NCBI RefSeq assembly: GCF_943913955.1
Contig: NZ_CALUAE010000025.1
Span: forward strand, 1 to 64,000
Source: Mycolicibacterium bacteremicum
GTDB taxonomy: Bacteria; Actinomycetota; Actinomycetes; Mycobacteriales; Mycobacteriaceae
Reading direction: 5' to 3'
Length of the DNA: 64,000 nucleotides
The translations under genes were made by a program, and so were the position numbers. Of the stretch, positions 25,784 to 34,945 are shown in pieces (positions within the stretch are counted from its first letter, which is position 1; the number at the start of each line of letters is the position of its first letter). The notes beneath the pieces are model-generated. The model saw only the letters and a program-made list of their open reading frames with translations. It was not told the origin of the DNA and made no database searches.

Positions 25784-26227
25784 ATGAGCGCCTATCGGAC
25801 CGTTGTGGTCGGCACGGACGGATCGGATTCGTCGTTGCGTGCGGTGGACCGCGCGGGCGAGATCGCCGCTGGGTCTGGAGCCAAGGTGGTCATCGCGACC
25901 GCGTACTTCCCGCAGAGCGAGGACCATCACGCCGCTGATGTGCTGAAGGACGAGGGCTACAAGACCACCGGCAATGCGCCGATCTACGCCATCCTGCGGG
26001 AGGCCACCGATCGCGCCAAGGCTGCCGGTGCCACCGAGGTCGAGGAAAAGGCCGTCGTCGGTGCGCCGGTGGACGCACTCGTCGACCTCGCCGAAGAGGT
26101 CAAGGCCGACCTGCTGGTCGTCGGCAACGTCGGTCTGAGCACCATTGCCGGCCGTCTGCTCGGGTCGGTGCCCGCCAACGTGGCGCGCCGCTCGAAGGTG
26201 GACGTGTTGATCGTCCACACCTCCTGA
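25784..26227 (+). CDS. Universal stress protein (Rv1636/TB15.3-like)
   Basis: 147 aa, single UspA domain, very close to M. tuberculosis Rv1636. It starts MSAYRTVVVGTDGSDSSLRA, and the nucleotide-binding G-x2-G-x9-G-S pattern is in VVGNVGLSTIAGRLLGSVPA. The M. tuberculosis protein has been reported to bind cAMP, which may matter here because an adenylate cyclase lies 25 kb away in the same conserved block. A strong GGAGGG and a following terminator mark it as a single-gene unit. Confidence 0.95.
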   Translation: MSAYRTVVVGTDGSDSSLRAVDRAGEIAAGSGAKVVIATAYFPQSEDHHAADVLKDEGYKTTGNAPIYAILREATDRAKAAGATEVEEKAVVGAPVDALVDLAEEVKADLLVVGNVGLSTIAGRLLGSVPANVARRSKVDVLIVHTS

Positions 26228-26247
26228 CCAACCGGAACTCCGTTGCC

Positions 26248-26286
26248 GAGGCCCGGCGTCCGCTGACAGAGGCGGCGCCGGGCCTC
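26248..26286 (+). terminator. Hairpin after the universal stress protein gene
   Basis: An 11-bp perfect stem, GAGGCCCGGCG with CGCCGGGCCTC, followed by GTCGTTT. Confidence 0.75.
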
Positions 26287-26310
26287 GTCGTTTCCCGAGC
26301 ACACCGTGCT

Positions 26311-26328
26311 TTACAAATCGCGGTGTAA
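26311..26328. promoter_or_regulatory. Candidate operator before the acyl-CoA dehydrogenase gene
   Basis: TTACA-N8-TGTAA, a 5-bp inverted repeat with TetR-like geometry, 16 bp before the preferred GTG start of the dehydrogenase. Confidence 0.3.
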
Positions 26329-26344
26329 GTGTCACGGTAACCGG

Positions 26345-27481
26345 GTGGACTTCGCGCAGGTCGAATTGTCACCGGAGGACCGGGCGTTCCGGGATGAGCT
26401 ACGTGCGTTTTTGGCCGAGATCGTCACCGACGAGGTGCTGCGCCGGGACCGTGAGACCGGCGAGAATTTCGACGAAGCAGTGCATTTGGCGCTGGGCGAC
26501 GCCGGTTACCTGGCTGCCGACTACCGGCCGGCCGCCGATGGCGGCTTCACCGCGCTGCGCCGCCGGATCTGGGAACTCGAGATCGGCCGGGCCCGCACGC
26601 CGTGGTTTCATTGGGGCACAACGACCATGGTCGCCAAATCGGTCGAGGCCTTCGGTGCTCCGGAGCTCGTCGATCGCATCCTGCCGGGGGTGTTGAGCGG
26701 AGAGATCCGGCTGTGTCTGGGCTACACCGAGCCCGACGGTGGATCGGACGTGGCGACGTGTAAGACGCGCGCGGTCCGGGACGCGGGTGATTCCGCGTGG
26801 ATCATCAACGGCTCCAAGATGTTCACCTCCAACGCGCACAACGCCCAGTACGTCTTCCTGATCACGAACACCGACCCCGCGGCGCCCAAGCATCAGAGCC
26901 TGACCATGTTCCTGGTCCCGACGGACGCGCCAGGTGTCGACATCCAGCCGATCCGCACCGTCGACGGCGACCGCACCAACATCACGTTCTACAGCGACGT
27001 CCGGATCGGCGACGAATACCGCGTCGGGCCGGAGAACGGCGGCTGGGCGGTACTGCGGGAGGCACTCAAGGCCGAGCACGGCACGTTCGAACGCGATGCG
27101 GGCGGGCTGCAGAAGATCGCCACGATGACCGAGCACATCCTGCTCACCGCCGAGGCTGTGGATGCGGTCGCGGGGGTGGCCGCACCGGATCAGCGGCTGG
27201 GTCGGTCGGTGGCCAGGCTAGAGGCGGCGATGAGTGCATCGGACATGTTCGGCCGCGTCGCGATCGCGGCGACCATGCGGGAGATCGCCCCGGACCTGAT
27301 GGATCTGCTCGGCCCGGCCGGCGCGTTGCCGGTGACGGCCGCGGGCAGCCCCGAGTACATCTTCCGGCTGGCCGGACCCACCGGAATCTACGGCGGAACC
27401 CTGGAGGTGTTCCGCAACATGATCGCCCAGCACGCGCTCGGCCTGCCGCGGCCGGCCTACGCCGCACCGAGGGGCCGCTGA
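26345..27481 (+). CDS. Acyl-CoA dehydrogenase (FadE type)
   Basis: 378 aa. An N-terminal helical domain (LSPEDRAFRDELRAFLAEIV), a middle beta domain (LGYTEPDGGSDVATCKTRAV, FTSNAHNAQYVFLITNTD) and the C-terminal bundle ending PTGIYGGTLEVFRNMIAQHA, the FAD-contact signature. It oxidises a CoA thioester, substrate unknown. The residue where MCAD has its catalytic Glu (YEGT) is Gly (YGGT), so the base must come from elsewhere, as in isovaleryl-CoA-dehydrogenase-like enzymes. The GTG at 26345 (VDFAQVELSPED) is preferred; a start at 26306 would run through the palindrome. The next gene begins immediately at its stop. Confidence 0.9.
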   Translation: MDFAQVELSPEDRAFRDELRAFLAEIVTDEVLRRDRETGENFDEAVHLALGDAGYLAADYRPAADGGFTALRRRIWELEIGRARTPWFHWGTTTMVAKSVEAFGAPELVDRILPGVLSGEIRLCLGYTEPDGGSDVATCKTRAVRDAGDSAWIINGSKMFTSNAHNAQYVFLITNTDPAAPKHQSLTMFLVPTDAPGVDIQPIRTVDGDRTNITFYSDVRIGDEYRVGPENGGWAVLREALKAEHGTFERDAGGLQKIATMTEHILLTAEAVDAVAGVAAPDQRLGRSVARLEAAMSASDMFGRVAIAATMREIAPDLMDLLGPAGALPVTAAGSPEYIFRLAGPTGIYGGTLEVFRNMIAQHALGLPRPAYAAPRGR

Positions 27482-28429
27482 ATGAAATTCGCCTTCACCC
27501 ATCCGATGCACAGCCACCCGTACAACCCGGAACTGGCCGGGGGCGCCGGGGTGGCAGCGGTGGCTGCGGCCGCCGAGGCGGCCGGCTTTGCCGGATTCGG
27601 TTTCACCGATCACCCCGCGCCGACCCAGAAGTGGCTGGACGCCGGTGGCCATGATGCGTTGGACCCGTTCGTGGCAATGGGTTTCGCGGCAGCCCACACG
27701 ACGACGCTGCGGCTCATCCCGAACGTGGTCGTGCTGCCGTACCGCAACCCGTTCGTCGTCGCCAAGGCCGGGGCCACCCTGGACCTGCTGTCCGACGGCC
27801 GGTTCACCCTGGCCGTCGGTGTCGGCTATCTGAAGCGCGAATTCGCCGCGCTCGGCGTCGATTTCGACGAGCGGGGAGCATTGGTGGAGGAGGCGCTGCA
27901 GGTCATCCGGGCCGTCTGGACCGGTGATGACATCAGTTTCGAGGGCCGCCATTTCACCGCCTCCGGCATCACCGCCCATCCCAGACCCGCGGTGGCGCCA
28001 CCGATCTGGATCGGCGGCAACACCGCGGCGGCGCGTCGCCGCGTCGCCGAGCACGGCGACGGCTGGTGCCCCTTCCCGGCGGCGGGGGTGCTCGCTCAGA
28101 CCGCCCGCACCGATCCGATGGACTCGCTGAGCACCCTGGGCGCGGGAATCGAGGATCTGCGTCGGCGCCTGGAGGACGCCGGACGCGACCCGTCGACGGT
28201 GGACATCACCTTCAGCAACGCCGCCGGCGGGACGCCCGGGGAGCCGGGGTTCGACGCCGCGGCCTACCTCGACGGGGTGGCCCGGTTGGCCGAGATCGGC
28301 GTCACCTGGATCCAGGTTCAGGTGCCCGGTGACAGCCTGGCCCGGGCCACCGATGTCATCGGGCAATTCGGCGAGCAGGTGATCGCCGAGTGCGCGCTCA
28401 CCAGCCCATCGATCCCGGGATGCCCTTGA
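27482..28429 (+). CDS. LLM-class, probably F420-dependent oxidoreductase
   Basis: 315 aa, a luciferase-like TIM barrel of the TIGR03619 type. Typical elements are MKFAFTHPMH, AEAAGFAGFGFTDHPAP, LIPNVVVLPYRNPFVVAKAG, ATLDLLSDGRFTLAVGVGYL and PPIWIGGNTAAARRRVAEHG. Such mycobacterial enzymes usually use coenzyme F420 in lipid or xenobiotic metabolism. The ATG directly follows the stop of the acyl-CoA dehydrogenase (TGAATG), so the pair probably acts in one pathway. Its last 32 bases overlap the convergent DUF427 gene. Confidence 0.9.
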   Translation: MKFAFTHPMHSHPYNPELAGGAGVAAVAAAAEAAGFAGFGFTDHPAPTQKWLDAGGHDALDPFVAMGFAAAHTTTLRLIPNVVVLPYRNPFVVAKAGATLDLLSDGRFTLAVGVGYLKREFAALGVDFDERGALVEEALQVIRAVWTGDDISFEGRHFTASGITAHPRPAVAPPIWIGGNTAAARRRVAEHGDGWCPFPAAGVLAQTARTDPMDSLSTLGAGIEDLRRRLEDAGRDPSTVDITFSNAAGGTPGEPGFDAAAYLDGVARLAEIGVTWIQVQVPGDSLARATDVIGQFGEQVIAECALTSPSIPGCP

Positions 28430-28892
28430 ACGGGCCGCGCACCCAACTGGTGATCCAGCCGCCGTAGAACCCGCCGGGCTGGGGGAGGACGGTCTCGCCG
28501 TTGACCGTGCACCGGTCCACCGCGGCGGCCATCACCGCGATGGCCCCGGCGATGGCTTCGAAACCGCGGGTCGGCGCCGGATAGGTCCAGGCCGCCCGCG
28601 GGCTGACCGTGTCAGCGGACACCAGGTCGAAATAGCTCGCCTGACCCTTCCATTCGCAGAAGGATGAGCCCGCCGCCGCCCGCAGCGCCCCGGGGCGGAA
28701 GGCGTCGGCCGGCAGGTAGTAGGTCGGCGGATGGCTGGTCTCCAGCACCCGCCAGCCGCGTTGCGTCGACGCAATCTCGGTCCCGCCCAGCTCCACGGTG
28801 ATCGAGCCGCGGAATTCTTCGAGCCGGGGTGGGCGCGGATAGTCCCACACCGACTCCTGGCCGGGGTCGGGCCGCTCCGGTACCGGCCTCAC
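28398..28892 (-). CDS. DUF427 domain protein
   Basis: 164 aa, a small beta-barrel protein: VWDYPRPPRLEEFRGSITVE, TSHPPTYYLPADAFRPGALR, SFCEWKGQASYFDLV and the late FYGGWITSWVRGPFKG are all family signatures. Function unknown. The GTG at 28892 is preferred because it makes a 4-nt GTGA overlap with the upstream MBL-fold gene; a GTG at 28910 is the alternative. The pair forms an operon. The 3' end overlaps the convergent oxidoreductase gene by 32 bp. Confidence 0.85.
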   Translation of the reverse strand: MRPVPERPDPGQESVWDYPRPPRLEEFRGSITVELGGTEIASTQRGWRVLETSHPPTYYLPADAFRPGALRAAAGSSFCEWKGQASYFDLVSADTVSPRAAWTYPAPTRGFEAIAGAIAVMAAAVDRCTVNGETVLPQPGGFYGGWITSWVRGPFKGIPGSMGW

Positions 28893-29563
28893 CAGCCGCG
28901 TGCCTTCCACTCGGCCAGGTGGGGACGCTCGGTGCCCAGCGTGGTGTCATCGCCGTGGCCGGGGTAGACGACCGTCGAATCGGGGTACACGTCGAACAAC
29001 TTGTCCGACACATCGCCGAGCAGCCGGTCGAAGTCACCGTCCTTCCAGGTCTTGCCGACCCCGCCGGGGAACAGGCAGTCCCCGGTGAACAGGTGGGTGG
29101 TCTCGCCGTCGGCGCCCGTCAACGCGAGGGCGACCGATCCCTCGGTGTGGCCCTGGAGGTGGATCACGGTGAATTCGAGATTGCCGATGCGCACGGTGTC
29201 GCCGTCGGCAAGGAGGCGGTCCGGGGTGACCGGCAACGGATCGGCGTCCAGAGCGTGCGCGGCCGTCGGCGCACCGGTGTTCTTCGCCACGTCCGCCAGG
29301 GCCTGCCAGTGGTCGTAATGCTGATGGCTGGTGATGATGAGCTCGACGTCCGGGGTGTGCGCCGAGATCAGTTCGGTCAGTCGCTCGGCATCGTTGGCCG
29401 CGTCGATGAGCAGCGTTTTCCCGGTCGCGGAACACGTGACCAGGTAGGCGTTGTTGTCCATCGGGCCGACGGATGCCTTGACGATGGTGGCCGCGGGCAG
29501 GGTGCGCCGGGCGGCATGTCCGGGGTCGACGTGGCCGGTGTAGGTCTCGCTGAGCGCTGTCAC
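28889..29563 (-). CDS. MBL-fold hydrolase (glyoxalase II-like, Rv1637c-like)
   Basis: 224 aa, metallo-beta-lactamase fold. The metal-binding THQ-type motif is SHQHYDHW, with GHTEGS, the GDCLF Asp and the C-terminal YPGHGDD His completing the site. It is close to M. tuberculosis Rv1637c, including the N-terminal YTGHVDPG and VGPMDNNAYLVTCSATG. The substrate is probably a thioester. The GTG at 29563 lies six bases after TAGCGT, giving a leaderless message divergent from uvrA. Confidence 0.9.
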   Translation of the reverse strand: MTALSETYTGHVDPGHAARRTLPAATIVKASVGPMDNNAYLVTCSATGKTLLIDAANDAERLTELISAHTPDVELIITSHQHYDHWQALADVAKNTGAPTAAHALDADPLPVTPDRLLADGDTVRIGNLEFTVIHLQGHTEGSVALALTGADGETTHLFTGDCLFPGGVGKTWKDGDFDRLLGDVSDKLFDVYPDSTVVYPGHGDDTTLGTERPHLAEWKARGW

Positions 29564-29569
29564 ACCTCC

Positions 29570-29575
29570 ACGCTA
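29570..29575 (-). promoter_or_regulatory. -10 box of the MBL-fold gene (leaderless)
   Basis: TAGCGT on the minus strand, six bases before the GTG. Confidence 0.5.
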
Positions 29576-29648
29576 TCCGGCTCGGCGCCGGCTTGTCGGT
29601 GGGTGCACTTAGCATGGGCCGTGAATTCTGTCTTGGGAGGAAAACCCG

Positions 29649-32567
29649 TTGTCTGACCGTCTGATCGTCAAGGGCGCGCGCGAGCACAACCTGCGCGGAG
29701 TCGATCTTGATCTGCCGCGCGACGCCCTCATCGTGTTCACCGGCCTGTCCGGCTCGGGGAAGTCCTCACTGGCCTTCGACACCATCTTCGCCGAGGGGCA
29801 GCGCCGCTACGTGGAGTCGCTGTCGGCGTACGCCCGCCAGTTCCTCGGCCAGATGGACAAGCCCGATGTCGACTTCATCGAGGGGCTCTCGCCGGCGGTC
29901 TCCATCGATCAGAAGTCGACCAACCGCAACCCGCGCTCCACCGTCGGCACCATCACCGAGGTGTACGACTATCTGCGCCTGCTCTACGCCCGCGCCGGTA
30001 CCCCGCACTGCCCGGTCTGCGGTGAGCGCATCGCCCGGCAGACCCCGCAGCAGATCGTCGACCAGGTGCTGGCCATGGAGGACGGCACCAAGTTCCAGGT
30101 CCTCGCGCCGGTCGTGCGCACCCGCAAGGGTGAGTTCGTCGACCTGTTCGACAAGCTCAACAGCCAGGGTTACAGCCGCGTGCGCGTCGACGGCGTGGTG
30201 TATCCGCTGACCGAGCCGCCGAGGCTCAAGAAGCAGGAGAAGCACGATATCGAGGTGGTCGTCGACCGCCTGACCGTGAAGGCATCGTCCAAGCAGCGGC
30301 TCACCGACTCGGTGGAGACCGCACTCGGCCTGGCCGACGGCATCGTGGTGCTCGACTTCGTCGACCGTGAGGATGACCATCCGCACCGCGAACAGCGGTT
30401 CTCGGAGAAGCTGGCCTGCCCGAACGGACACCCGCTGGCCGTCGACGACCTCGAGCCCCGGTCGTTCTCGTTCAACTCGCCTTACGGCGCCTGCCCGGAG
30501 TGCACCGGTCTGGGCATCAAGAAGGAGGTCGATCCGGACCTCGTGGTGCCCGACCCGGACCTGACGCTGGCCGAGGGTGCGGTGGCCCCGTGGTCGATGG
30601 GGCACACCGCCGAGTACTTCACCCGGATGATGTCGGGCCTCGGCGACGAGCTGGGCTTCGACGTCAACACGCCGTGGAAGAAGCTGCCCGCCAAGGCCCG
30701 CCGGGCCATCCTGGAGGGCTCTGACCACCAGGTGCACGTGCGCTACAAGAACCGGTACGGACGTACCAGGTCGTACTACGCCGACTTCGAAGGTGTGCTG
30801 GCGTTCCTGCAACGCCGGATGGAGCAGACCGACTCCGAACAGATGAAGGAGCGCTACGAGGGCTTCATGCGGGACATCCCGTGCCCGGAGTGCACCGGAA
30901 CCCGGCTCAAGCCCGAGATCCTGGCCGTGACGCTGTCGGCGGGCACACACGGGGCGAAATCCATCGCCGAGGTCGCCGAACTGTCGATCGCCGACTGCGC
31001 GGAGTTCCTCAACGCGCTCACCCTCGGCACCCGCGAGGCCGCCATCGCCGGTCAGGTGCTGAAGGAGATCCAGTCCAGACTCGGCTTCTTGCTCGACGTC
31101 GGGCTGGAGTACCTGTCGCTGTCGCGGGCGGCGGCGACGCTGTCCGGCGGTGAGGCACAACGGATCCGGCTGGCCACCCAGATCGGCTCCGGTCTGGTGG
31201 GTGTGCTCTATGTGCTCGACGAGCCGTCCATCGGTCTGCACCAGCGCGACAACCGCAAGCTGATCGACACTCTGGTCCGCCTGCGCAATCTGGGCAACAC
31301 GCTGATCGTGGTGGAGCACGACCTCGACACCATCGCGCACGCCGACTGGGTCGTCGACATCGGCCCGGCGGCCGGTGAGCACGGCGGCCGGATCGTGCAC
31401 AGCGGCTCCTACAAGGACCTGTTGAGCAACCCCGAATCCCTCACGGGCGCCTACCTTTCCGGCAAGGAGAGCATCGAGGTCCCGGCGATCCGGCGGCCGG
31501 TGGACCGCAAGCGCCAGCTCACCGTGGTCGGCGCGCGCGAGCACAACCTCAAAGAGGTCGAGGTGGCGTTCCCACTGGGTGTGCTGACCTCGGTGACCGG
31601 GGTGTCCGGGTCCGGTAAGTCGACGCTGGTCAACGACATCCTGGCCACCGTGCTGGCCAACAAGCTCAACGGTGCGCGGCAGGTGCCCGGCCGGCACACC
31701 CGCATCAACGGCATCGACCAGCTCGACAAGCTGGTGCGTGTCGACCAGTCGCCGATCGGGCGGACGCCGCGGTCCAACCCGGCGACCTACACCGGCGTCT
31801 TCGACAAGATCCGCACCCTGTTCGCGGCCACCACCGAGGCCAAGGTGCGCGGCTATCAGCCGGGCCGGTTCTCGTTCAACGTCAAGGGCGGCCGGTGCGA
31901 GGCCTGCTCGGGTGACGGCACGCTCAAGATCGAGATGAACTTCCTGCCGGATGTCTATGTGCCGTGCGAGGTCTGCCACGGTGCCCGGTACAACCGGGAA
32001 ACCCTCGAGGTGCACTACAAGGGCAAGACCATCTCCGAGGTGCTCGACATGCCGATCGAGGAGGCCACCGAGTTCTTCGAGCCGATCTCCTCGATCCACC
32101 GCTACCTCAAGACGCTGGTGGACGTCGGTCTGGGGTATGTCCGGCTCGGGCAACCCGCCCCGACGCTGTCCGGCGGTGAGGCCCAGCGGGTGAAGCTGGC
32201 CGCCGAACTGCAGAAGCGCTCCACCGGCCGCACCGTGTACATCCTGGACGAGCCGACCACCGGCCTGCACTTCGAGGACATCCGCAAGCTGCTCAAGGTG
32301 ATCAACGGCCTGGTCGACAAGGGCAACACGGTCATCGTCATCGAGCACAACCTCGATGTCATCAAGACCTCGGACTGGATCGTCGACATGGGTCCCGAGG
32401 GTGGCGCGGGCGGCGGCACCGTCGTCGCGCAGGGCACCCCGGAGGATGTCGCCGCCACCCCCGAGAGCTATACCGGGCAGTTCCTGGTGGAGATGCTCGA
32501 TCCGCCGCCGGTCGAGGAGGTGCCGGCGGCCAAGACACGACGGCGCCGCAGCAAGGTCAGCGCCTGA
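29649..32567 (+). CDS. uvrA: Excinuclease ABC subunit A
   Basis: A 972-aa tandem ABC ATPase, the damage sensor of nucleotide excision repair. First Walker [10 protein letters not shown], first signature LSGGEAQRI; second Walker [10 protein letters not shown], second signature LSGGEAQRV; both followed by D-loops with LDEPS or LDEPT. Zinc modules are visible as CPNGH...CPECTGLG and CEACSGDG...[10 protein letters not shown]. The start is TTG at 29649, with a strong GGGAGGA 9-10 nt upstream, and gives the family N-terminus [16 protein letters not shown]. It is divergent from the MBL-fold gene. Hairpins follow the stop. Confidence 0.98.
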   Translation: MSDRLIVKGAREHNLRGVDLDLPRDALIVFTGLSGSGKSSLAFDTIFAEGQRRYVESLSAYARQFLGQMDKPDVDFIEGLSPAVSIDQKSTNRNPRSTVGTITEVYDYLRLLYARAGTPHCPVCGERIARQTPQQIVDQVLAMEDGTKFQVLAPVVRTRKGEFVDLFDKLNSQGYSRVRVDGVVYPLTEPPRLKKQEKHDIEVVVDRLTVKASSKQRLTDSVETALGLADGIVVLDFVDREDDHPHREQRFSEKLACPNGHPLAVDDLEPRSFSFNSPYGACPECTGLGIKKEVDPDLVVPDPDLTLAEGAVAPWSMGHTAEYFTRMMSGLGDELGFDVNTPWKKLPAKARRAILEGSDHQVHVRYKNRYGRTRSYYADFEGVLAFLQRRMEQTDSEQMKERYEGFMRDIPCPECTGTRLKPEILAVTLSAGTHGAKSIAEVAELSIADCAEFLNALTLGTREAAIAGQVLKEIQSRLGFLLDVGLEYLSLSRAAATLSGGEAQRIRLATQIGSGLVGVLYVLDEPSIGLHQRDNRKLIDTLVRLRNLGNTLIVVEHDLDTIAHADWVVDIGPAAGEHGGRIVHSGSYKDLLSNPESLTGAYLSGKESIEVPAIRRPVDRKRQLTVVGAREHNLKEVEVAFPLGVLTSVTGVSGSGKSTLVNDILATVLANKLNGARQVPGRHTRINGIDQLDKLVRVDQSPIGRTPRSNPATYTGVFDKIRTLFAATTEAKVRGYQPGRFSFNVKGGRCEACSGDGTLKIEMNFLPDVYVPCEVCHGARYNRETLEVHYKGKTISEVLDMPIEEATEFFEPISSIHRYLKTLVDVGLGYVRLGQPAPTLSGGEAQRVKLAAELQKRSTGRTVYILDEPTTGLHFEDIRKLLKVINGLVDKGNTVIVIEHNLDVIKTSDWIVDMGPEGGAGGGTVVAQGTPEDVAATPESYTGQFLVEMLDPPPVEEVPAAKTRRRRSKVSA

Positions 32568-32631
32568 GGGGCGCCGCGGGCTCGGGATGACGCGAACGCG
32601 GTCCGTCCCGGTGCAGAGTGCGCGTCGAGAA

Positions 32632-32743
32632 GTGGTACTACCCGTGGTATCACCCGACGGGTAGTACCACCGGCAGTACTACTTCTGCGGAGGCATTGTC
32701 TCGGCGCGGGGTGTGTTCATCCCCGCGCACGTGAGACGTGCGC
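32632..32743. terminator. Cluster of hairpins between uvrA and the convergent winged-helix gene
   Basis: Three perfect stems are present in the 193-bp gap. One is 14 bp (GTGGTACTACCCGT, 32632-32645 with 32657-32670). Another is 8 bp (GCGCGGGG, 32704-32711 with 32721-32728). The third is 8 bp (GCGCACGT, 32725-32732 with 32736-32743). The last two share bases and exclude each other. They probably end both converging transcripts, although there is no T run. Confidence 0.6.
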
Positions 32744-32760
32744 GGCCGGGCCGACGCCGG

Positions 32761-33918
32761 TCAGGATTTCGTCAGCGGCGACGGGAACCGCGGCCTGATC
32801 CGCGTCCCGTCGAGCCACTCGCCGAGTTCATCAGCTCTGCGCCGCAGCAGTTTTCGGGCGTCCCGGCTGACATCGCCGATGACCTGCACCTCGACCCGGC
32901 CGTCCTCGGTCTGCCGCCAGCCGCCGACCACCCGACCGTCCACCCACGCCGTCGGACCGGCATTGCCCCGGGTGTCGAAGACCTGCTCGCGGTGGCCGTC
33001 CAGATACCAGTCACGCTCGGTCCACCCCATGGTGGTGACATCCAGACCCGGTAGCAACGCAACCCACGGCTCGGGCTCGGGTTCGACGTCCAGATCGTCG
33101 GGTAACGCCACCGCCGGCGTGCCGTGCAGGTCCACCTCGACGGCGCCGATATCGACGAGTGCCCGGCGCACCCAACCGAGGGTGTGCCCGAACCACCACT
33201 TGACATCCGCCACCGTGGCCGGGCCGAAGGTGCGCAACCAGGTACGCACCAATTCGGCTGCCGCGGAATCGGGTTCGGCCGGCGGCAGATCGCCGAGCCA
33301 TCCGCGGGTCGAGCACCACAGCGGCCGCGACGACGTCCAGCCACCCTGGTTGCGGCCACGGACGATGTCACCGCGCACATCGAGCACCGTCAACACCCGC
33401 GGAGCGAGCGCAGTGGGACCGCCCCAGGGCTTTCCGGGCGCCGGATCCCAGGTTCCGGCCAGTTCGGGCAGCGCCGCGCGCAGATCGGCCGCACCCGTCG
33501 GGCCGTTGTCATCGAGGTGGCCGAGCACCGCGGCACACGCGGACTCCAGCCAGGCCGATCCGTCGACGGCGACCCCGGCCTTCTGCACATCGGCGATCAA
33601 CTTGCGGCTCTCGGTGTCGGCCACCCGATCGCTCGAGGCCACCTGCACGGCGGGTAACCGGGCCGTCGGCACCGCCCAGAGGGTCCGCCGCATGGCGACC
33701 TGGCGCACCAGCCGCCGATCGTCGTACAGGGCGGTGTCCAGATCGGCACGCTGGAACCCCGGCACCCGGGCCCACAGCGACAGGCACGGGGTGGTCGGAT
33801 CGGTGGCATGCAGTCCCACCAGCGCCGCCGTCACCTCGTCGACCGAGGAGCCCGGCGCGGACAGGAAATGCCGTCGCCCGAGCCGGGCGCGCCGCTCGGC
33901 AACGGTGAAGACCCGCAC
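32761..33918 (-). CDS. Winged-helix DNA-binding protein, YcaQ/HTH_42 type
   Basis: 385 aa of the HTH_42 superfamily, which includes the interstrand-crosslink glycosylases YcaQ and AZL. Family landmarks are LVGLHATDPTTPCLSLWARV near residue 33, VRQVAMRRTLWAVP, FGPATVADVKWWFGHTLGWV and the C-terminal VDGRVVGGWRQ. The catalytic pair of active members is Q-x-Q/D; here that place reads HAT, so glycosylase activity is doubtful. It lies beside uvrA, which invites a repair role. The GTG start is 12 nt after a small upstream gene. Confidence 0.8.
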   Translation of the reverse strand: MRVFTVAERRARLGRRHFLSAPGSSVDEVTAALVGLHATDPTTPCLSLWARVPGFQRADLDTALYDDRRLVRQVAMRRTLWAVPTARLPAVQVASSDRVADTESRKLIADVQKAGVAVDGSAWLESACAAVLGHLDDNGPTGAADLRAALPELAGTWDPAPGKPWGGPTALAPRVLTVLDVRGDIVRGRNQGGWTSSRPLWCSTRGWLGDLPPAEPDSAAAELVRTWLRTFGPATVADVKWWFGHTLGWVRRALVDIGAVEVDLHGTPAVALPDDLDVEPEPEPWVALLPGLDVTTMGWTERDWYLDGHREQVFDTRGNAGPTAWVDGRVVGGWRQTEDGRVEVQVIGDVSRDARKLLRRRADELGEWLDGTRIRPRFPSPLTKS

Positions 33919-33930
33919 CGCTAGGCCACG

Positions 33931-34230
33931 TCAATCCTGGTCGTTCTTCATCGACTCGCGGATCTGCGCCAATCGGTCGGCGGCGGCGCGTTGCCGGGCG
34001 TCGTACTGCTCGGCGACCGACCGGCCCTCCGGTGTGTCCTCGGCCAACTCCTGGGCACCGATCGAGGTGCCGACCCGGGTCTCGATCTTCTCGCGCACCG
34101 CATCGAAGGTCGGCACACCCGACTCGGTGTACCCGGTGTCGGCCGGGATGGACACCGGCGGCGCGGGATCCACCGGGACGATATCCGCGTCGAGCGGCTC
34201 ATCGGCAGAAGACTGCTGCTCATCGGGCAT
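33931..34230 (-). CDS. Small hypothetical acidic protein
   Basis: 99 aa, soluble. An acidic, Pro-rich N-terminus (MPDEQQSSADEPLDADIVPV) leads to a helical C-terminus (YDARQRAAADRLAQIRESMK). Function unknown. The ATG at 34230 is supported by TACCGT exactly six bases upstream (leaderless); the frame continues to 34335 but without similar support. It is co-transcribed with the winged-helix gene and divergent from the lipoprotein gene. Confidence 0.7.
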   Translation of the reverse strand: MPDEQQSSADEPLDADIVPVDPAPPVSIPADTGYTESGVPTFDAVREKIETRVGTSIGAQELAEDTPEGRSVAEQYDARQRAAADRLAQIRESMKNDQD

Positions 34231-34236
34231 GTGGTC

Positions 34237-34242
34237 ACGGTA
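34237..34242 (-). promoter_or_regulatory. -10 box of the 99-aa gene (leaderless)
   Basis: TACCGT on the minus strand, six bases before the ATG at 34230. Confidence 0.5.
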
Positions 34243-34337
34243 CCCGCACCGAAGTTTGGGATCGGTAGCAATCGGGCGCGGATGTACTGATCCCACGACG
34301 GCGCCACTGGGGCGACGGGCGAATGAAGGGGACACAC

Positions 34338-34835
34338 ATGACGAAGAATCGCGTTCTGGCCGCCGGTATCGGAATGCTCGCCGCGACGACCATCCTGGTC
34401 GGCTGCTCCGATGACAAGGGCAGCGAGCCGGCCGCGTCGTCGAGCGCGGGCAACAGCACCGCGCAGGTCGCCACCGGCGGTGACACCGAGGTGAAGGTCG
34501 AGGGTCAGGACCTGGCCGGTCTGGACCTGAACTCGGTGACCTGTGTGAAGGCCGGCGGGAAGATCAACGTCGCCAGCGGTGCCGTCGGCGGCCAGCAGGG
34601 CCTGGGTGTGGTGATGACCGACGAGGCCACTCCCAAGGTCGAATCGGTGGGACTGGTGGTCGACGGCAATGCGCTGGCCGTGGCCGCGATGGGTGGCGCG
34701 AGCACCGGATCAGCCGAGGTGAAGGTCGATGGCAGCACCTACACGATCACCGGTGAGGCCACCGGAGCGGACCTGAAGAACCCGATGGCCGGGATGATCA
34801 CCAAGAAGTTCGAGATCAAGGTCAGCTGCAGCTGA
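34338..34835 (+). CDS. LpqH (19 kDa antigen) family lipoprotein
   Basis: 165 aa. A type II signal peptide with lipobox LVGC (Cys23) is followed by a Ser/Ala-rich linker and the LpqH-like beta domain (TEVKVEGQDLAGLDLNSVTC, KINVASGAVGGQQGLGVVMT, FEIKVSCS). Two cysteines after the lipobox could pair. LpqH relatives are exported, acylated and often glycosylated surface proteins; their physiological role is unclear. The ATG has AAGGGGA 6 nt upstream. A long hairpin follows 57 nt after the stop. Confidence 0.9.
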   Translation: MTKNRVLAAGIGMLAATTILVGCSDDKGSEPAASSSAGNSTAQVATGGDTEVKVEGQDLAGLDLNSVTCVKAGGKINVASGAVGGQQGLGVVMTDEATPKVESVGLVVDGNALAVAAMGGASTGSAEVKVDGSTYTITGEATGADLKNPMAGMITKKFEIKVSCS

Positions 34836-34892
34836 CACACCGCGCCCCGCCGCCGGTTCCGGGCGACGGGTCGGGCAAGGGATCGAGCCACG

Positions 34893-34922
34893 GGCGGCGG
34901 GCGCGGAAACGCGTCCGCCGCC
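34893..34922 (+). terminator. Hairpin after the lipoprotein gene
   Basis: A 13-bp stem (GGCGGCGG, one G-T pair, CGCG) closed by a GAAA tetraloop, ending 11 bp before the next -10 box. Confidence 0.65.
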
Positions 34923-34933
34923 TTCGGCCGTCC

Positions 34934-34939
34934 TATGAT
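34934..34939 (+). promoter_or_regulatory. -10 box of the TPR-CHAT operon (leaderless)
   Basis: TATGAT, six bases before the GTG of the TPR gene. Confidence 0.55.
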
Positions 34940-34945
34940 GACGCC

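Noticed and set aside
32738..34414. 558-codon plus-strand frame opposite the winged-helix gene
   Set aside because: Ser/Arg/Thr-rich antisense shadow; the minus-strand product has clear family motifs.
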